Source: Lanius collurio (Eukaryota > Chordata > Aves > Passeriformes > Laniidae). Taken from it: DNA of 64,000 bases. The stretch spans positions 20,076,775 to 20,140,774 of the forward strand of contig JACBWW010000016.1 of NCBI GenBank assembly GCA_020086605.1. Direction: 5' to 3'. Every line of letters starts with the position of its first letter. Within the stretch, counting starts at the first letter, position 1. Positions 63,656-64,000 of this stretch are shown piece after piece. The translations under genes were made by a program, and so were the position numbers. The notes below the pieces were generated by a model. It was not told the origin of the DNA. It made no database searches and saw only the letters and a list, made by a program, of their open reading frames with translations.

Positions 63656-64000
63656 CACTTGAGACTGTAGCAACATGTGGTACAAGGAGAAAAAAGAAAA
63701 TTGACTCCTACACAAAATTCACGAGGAAGCTGGGTGACAAAGGGTTTGTTTGAAGAGGTTACTTTTGTATGATGACTCTCTGCTTTGTTGCTTGGGTGTT
63801 TCAGTGCCAAAATACATGTTCTTTCTGTTCTTTGTGGCACACAAAGCGTAGGTGCCCCAGAGCACAGAATAGGTAGGCATTACACTCCTTGCTGAAAAAA
63901 AAAAACATTTTGGACCTGGGGAAAACTGTTATTATGGAAGGCAAGTTATTTCTATCAACAATGGAATACTTCTCCTTACCAAGATGGCCTGTTCAGGATA

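Overview
The window looks like nuclear DNA from a bird. Two divergent vertebrate genes can be read directly: FAF1 on the minus strand, represented by its first two coding exons, and CDKN2C (p18-INK4c) on the plus strand, with its complete coding sequence. The avian assignment comes from the interspersed repeats, recognised by eye: degraded CR1 LINE 3' ends near 10.0-10.5, 55.6-55.9 and 63.3-63.7 kb, and a solo ERVL-type LTR of a family widespread in bird genomes at 12.2-12.6 kb. Ancient MIR-type SINE relics lie at 4.8 and 46.3 kb. Most of the window is AT-rich non-coding DNA.

Layout. 1-4544 is the start of FAF1 intron 2; 4545-4613 is FAF1 exon 2; 4614-20570 is FAF1 intron 1, about 16 kb; 20571-20615 is the coding part of FAF1 exon 1. 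FAF1's promoter CpG island covers about 20.6-21.56 kb. A 5.7-kb head-to-head interval with a second CpG patch near 22.1 kb leads into the CDKN2C island at 24.4-25.9 kb, which holds a 391-base assembly gap. CDKN2C coding exons are 26383-26511 and 30096-30470, separated by a 3.6-kb phase-0 intron, with a likely poly(A) signal at 31430. From 31.5 kb to the end I find no recognisable protein-coding gene. That part does hold an orphan CpG island at 34.0-34.7 kb with a candidate 48-nt exon, a near-perfect 64-nt hairpin at 37.7 kb, a homeodomain-site-rich stretch at 53.1 kb, repeats and ordinary intergenic sequence.

Function. FAF1 is a UBA/UBX-domain adaptor of the p97/VCP-ubiquitin system with roles in Fas and NF-kB signalling. 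CDKN2C is an ankyrin-repeat inhibitor of CDK4/CDK6. They are not known to act in one pathway, but their head-to-head arrangement is the same as in human 1p32.3. The CDKN2C leader shows features that fit its reported two-promoter, translation-controlled expression: an E2F-type site and GC boxes upstream, upstream ORFs, a splice acceptor just before the coding exon, and an E-box plus GC box close to the start codon.

I found no convincing undescribed multi-gene system. The best leads are the 37.7-kb hairpin (possible microRNA precursor), the orphan CpG island with its 48-nt exon-like segment, and a possible intronically polyadenylated short p18 isoform. Repeat boundaries are approximate, and all family assignments are from recognition, not a database search.
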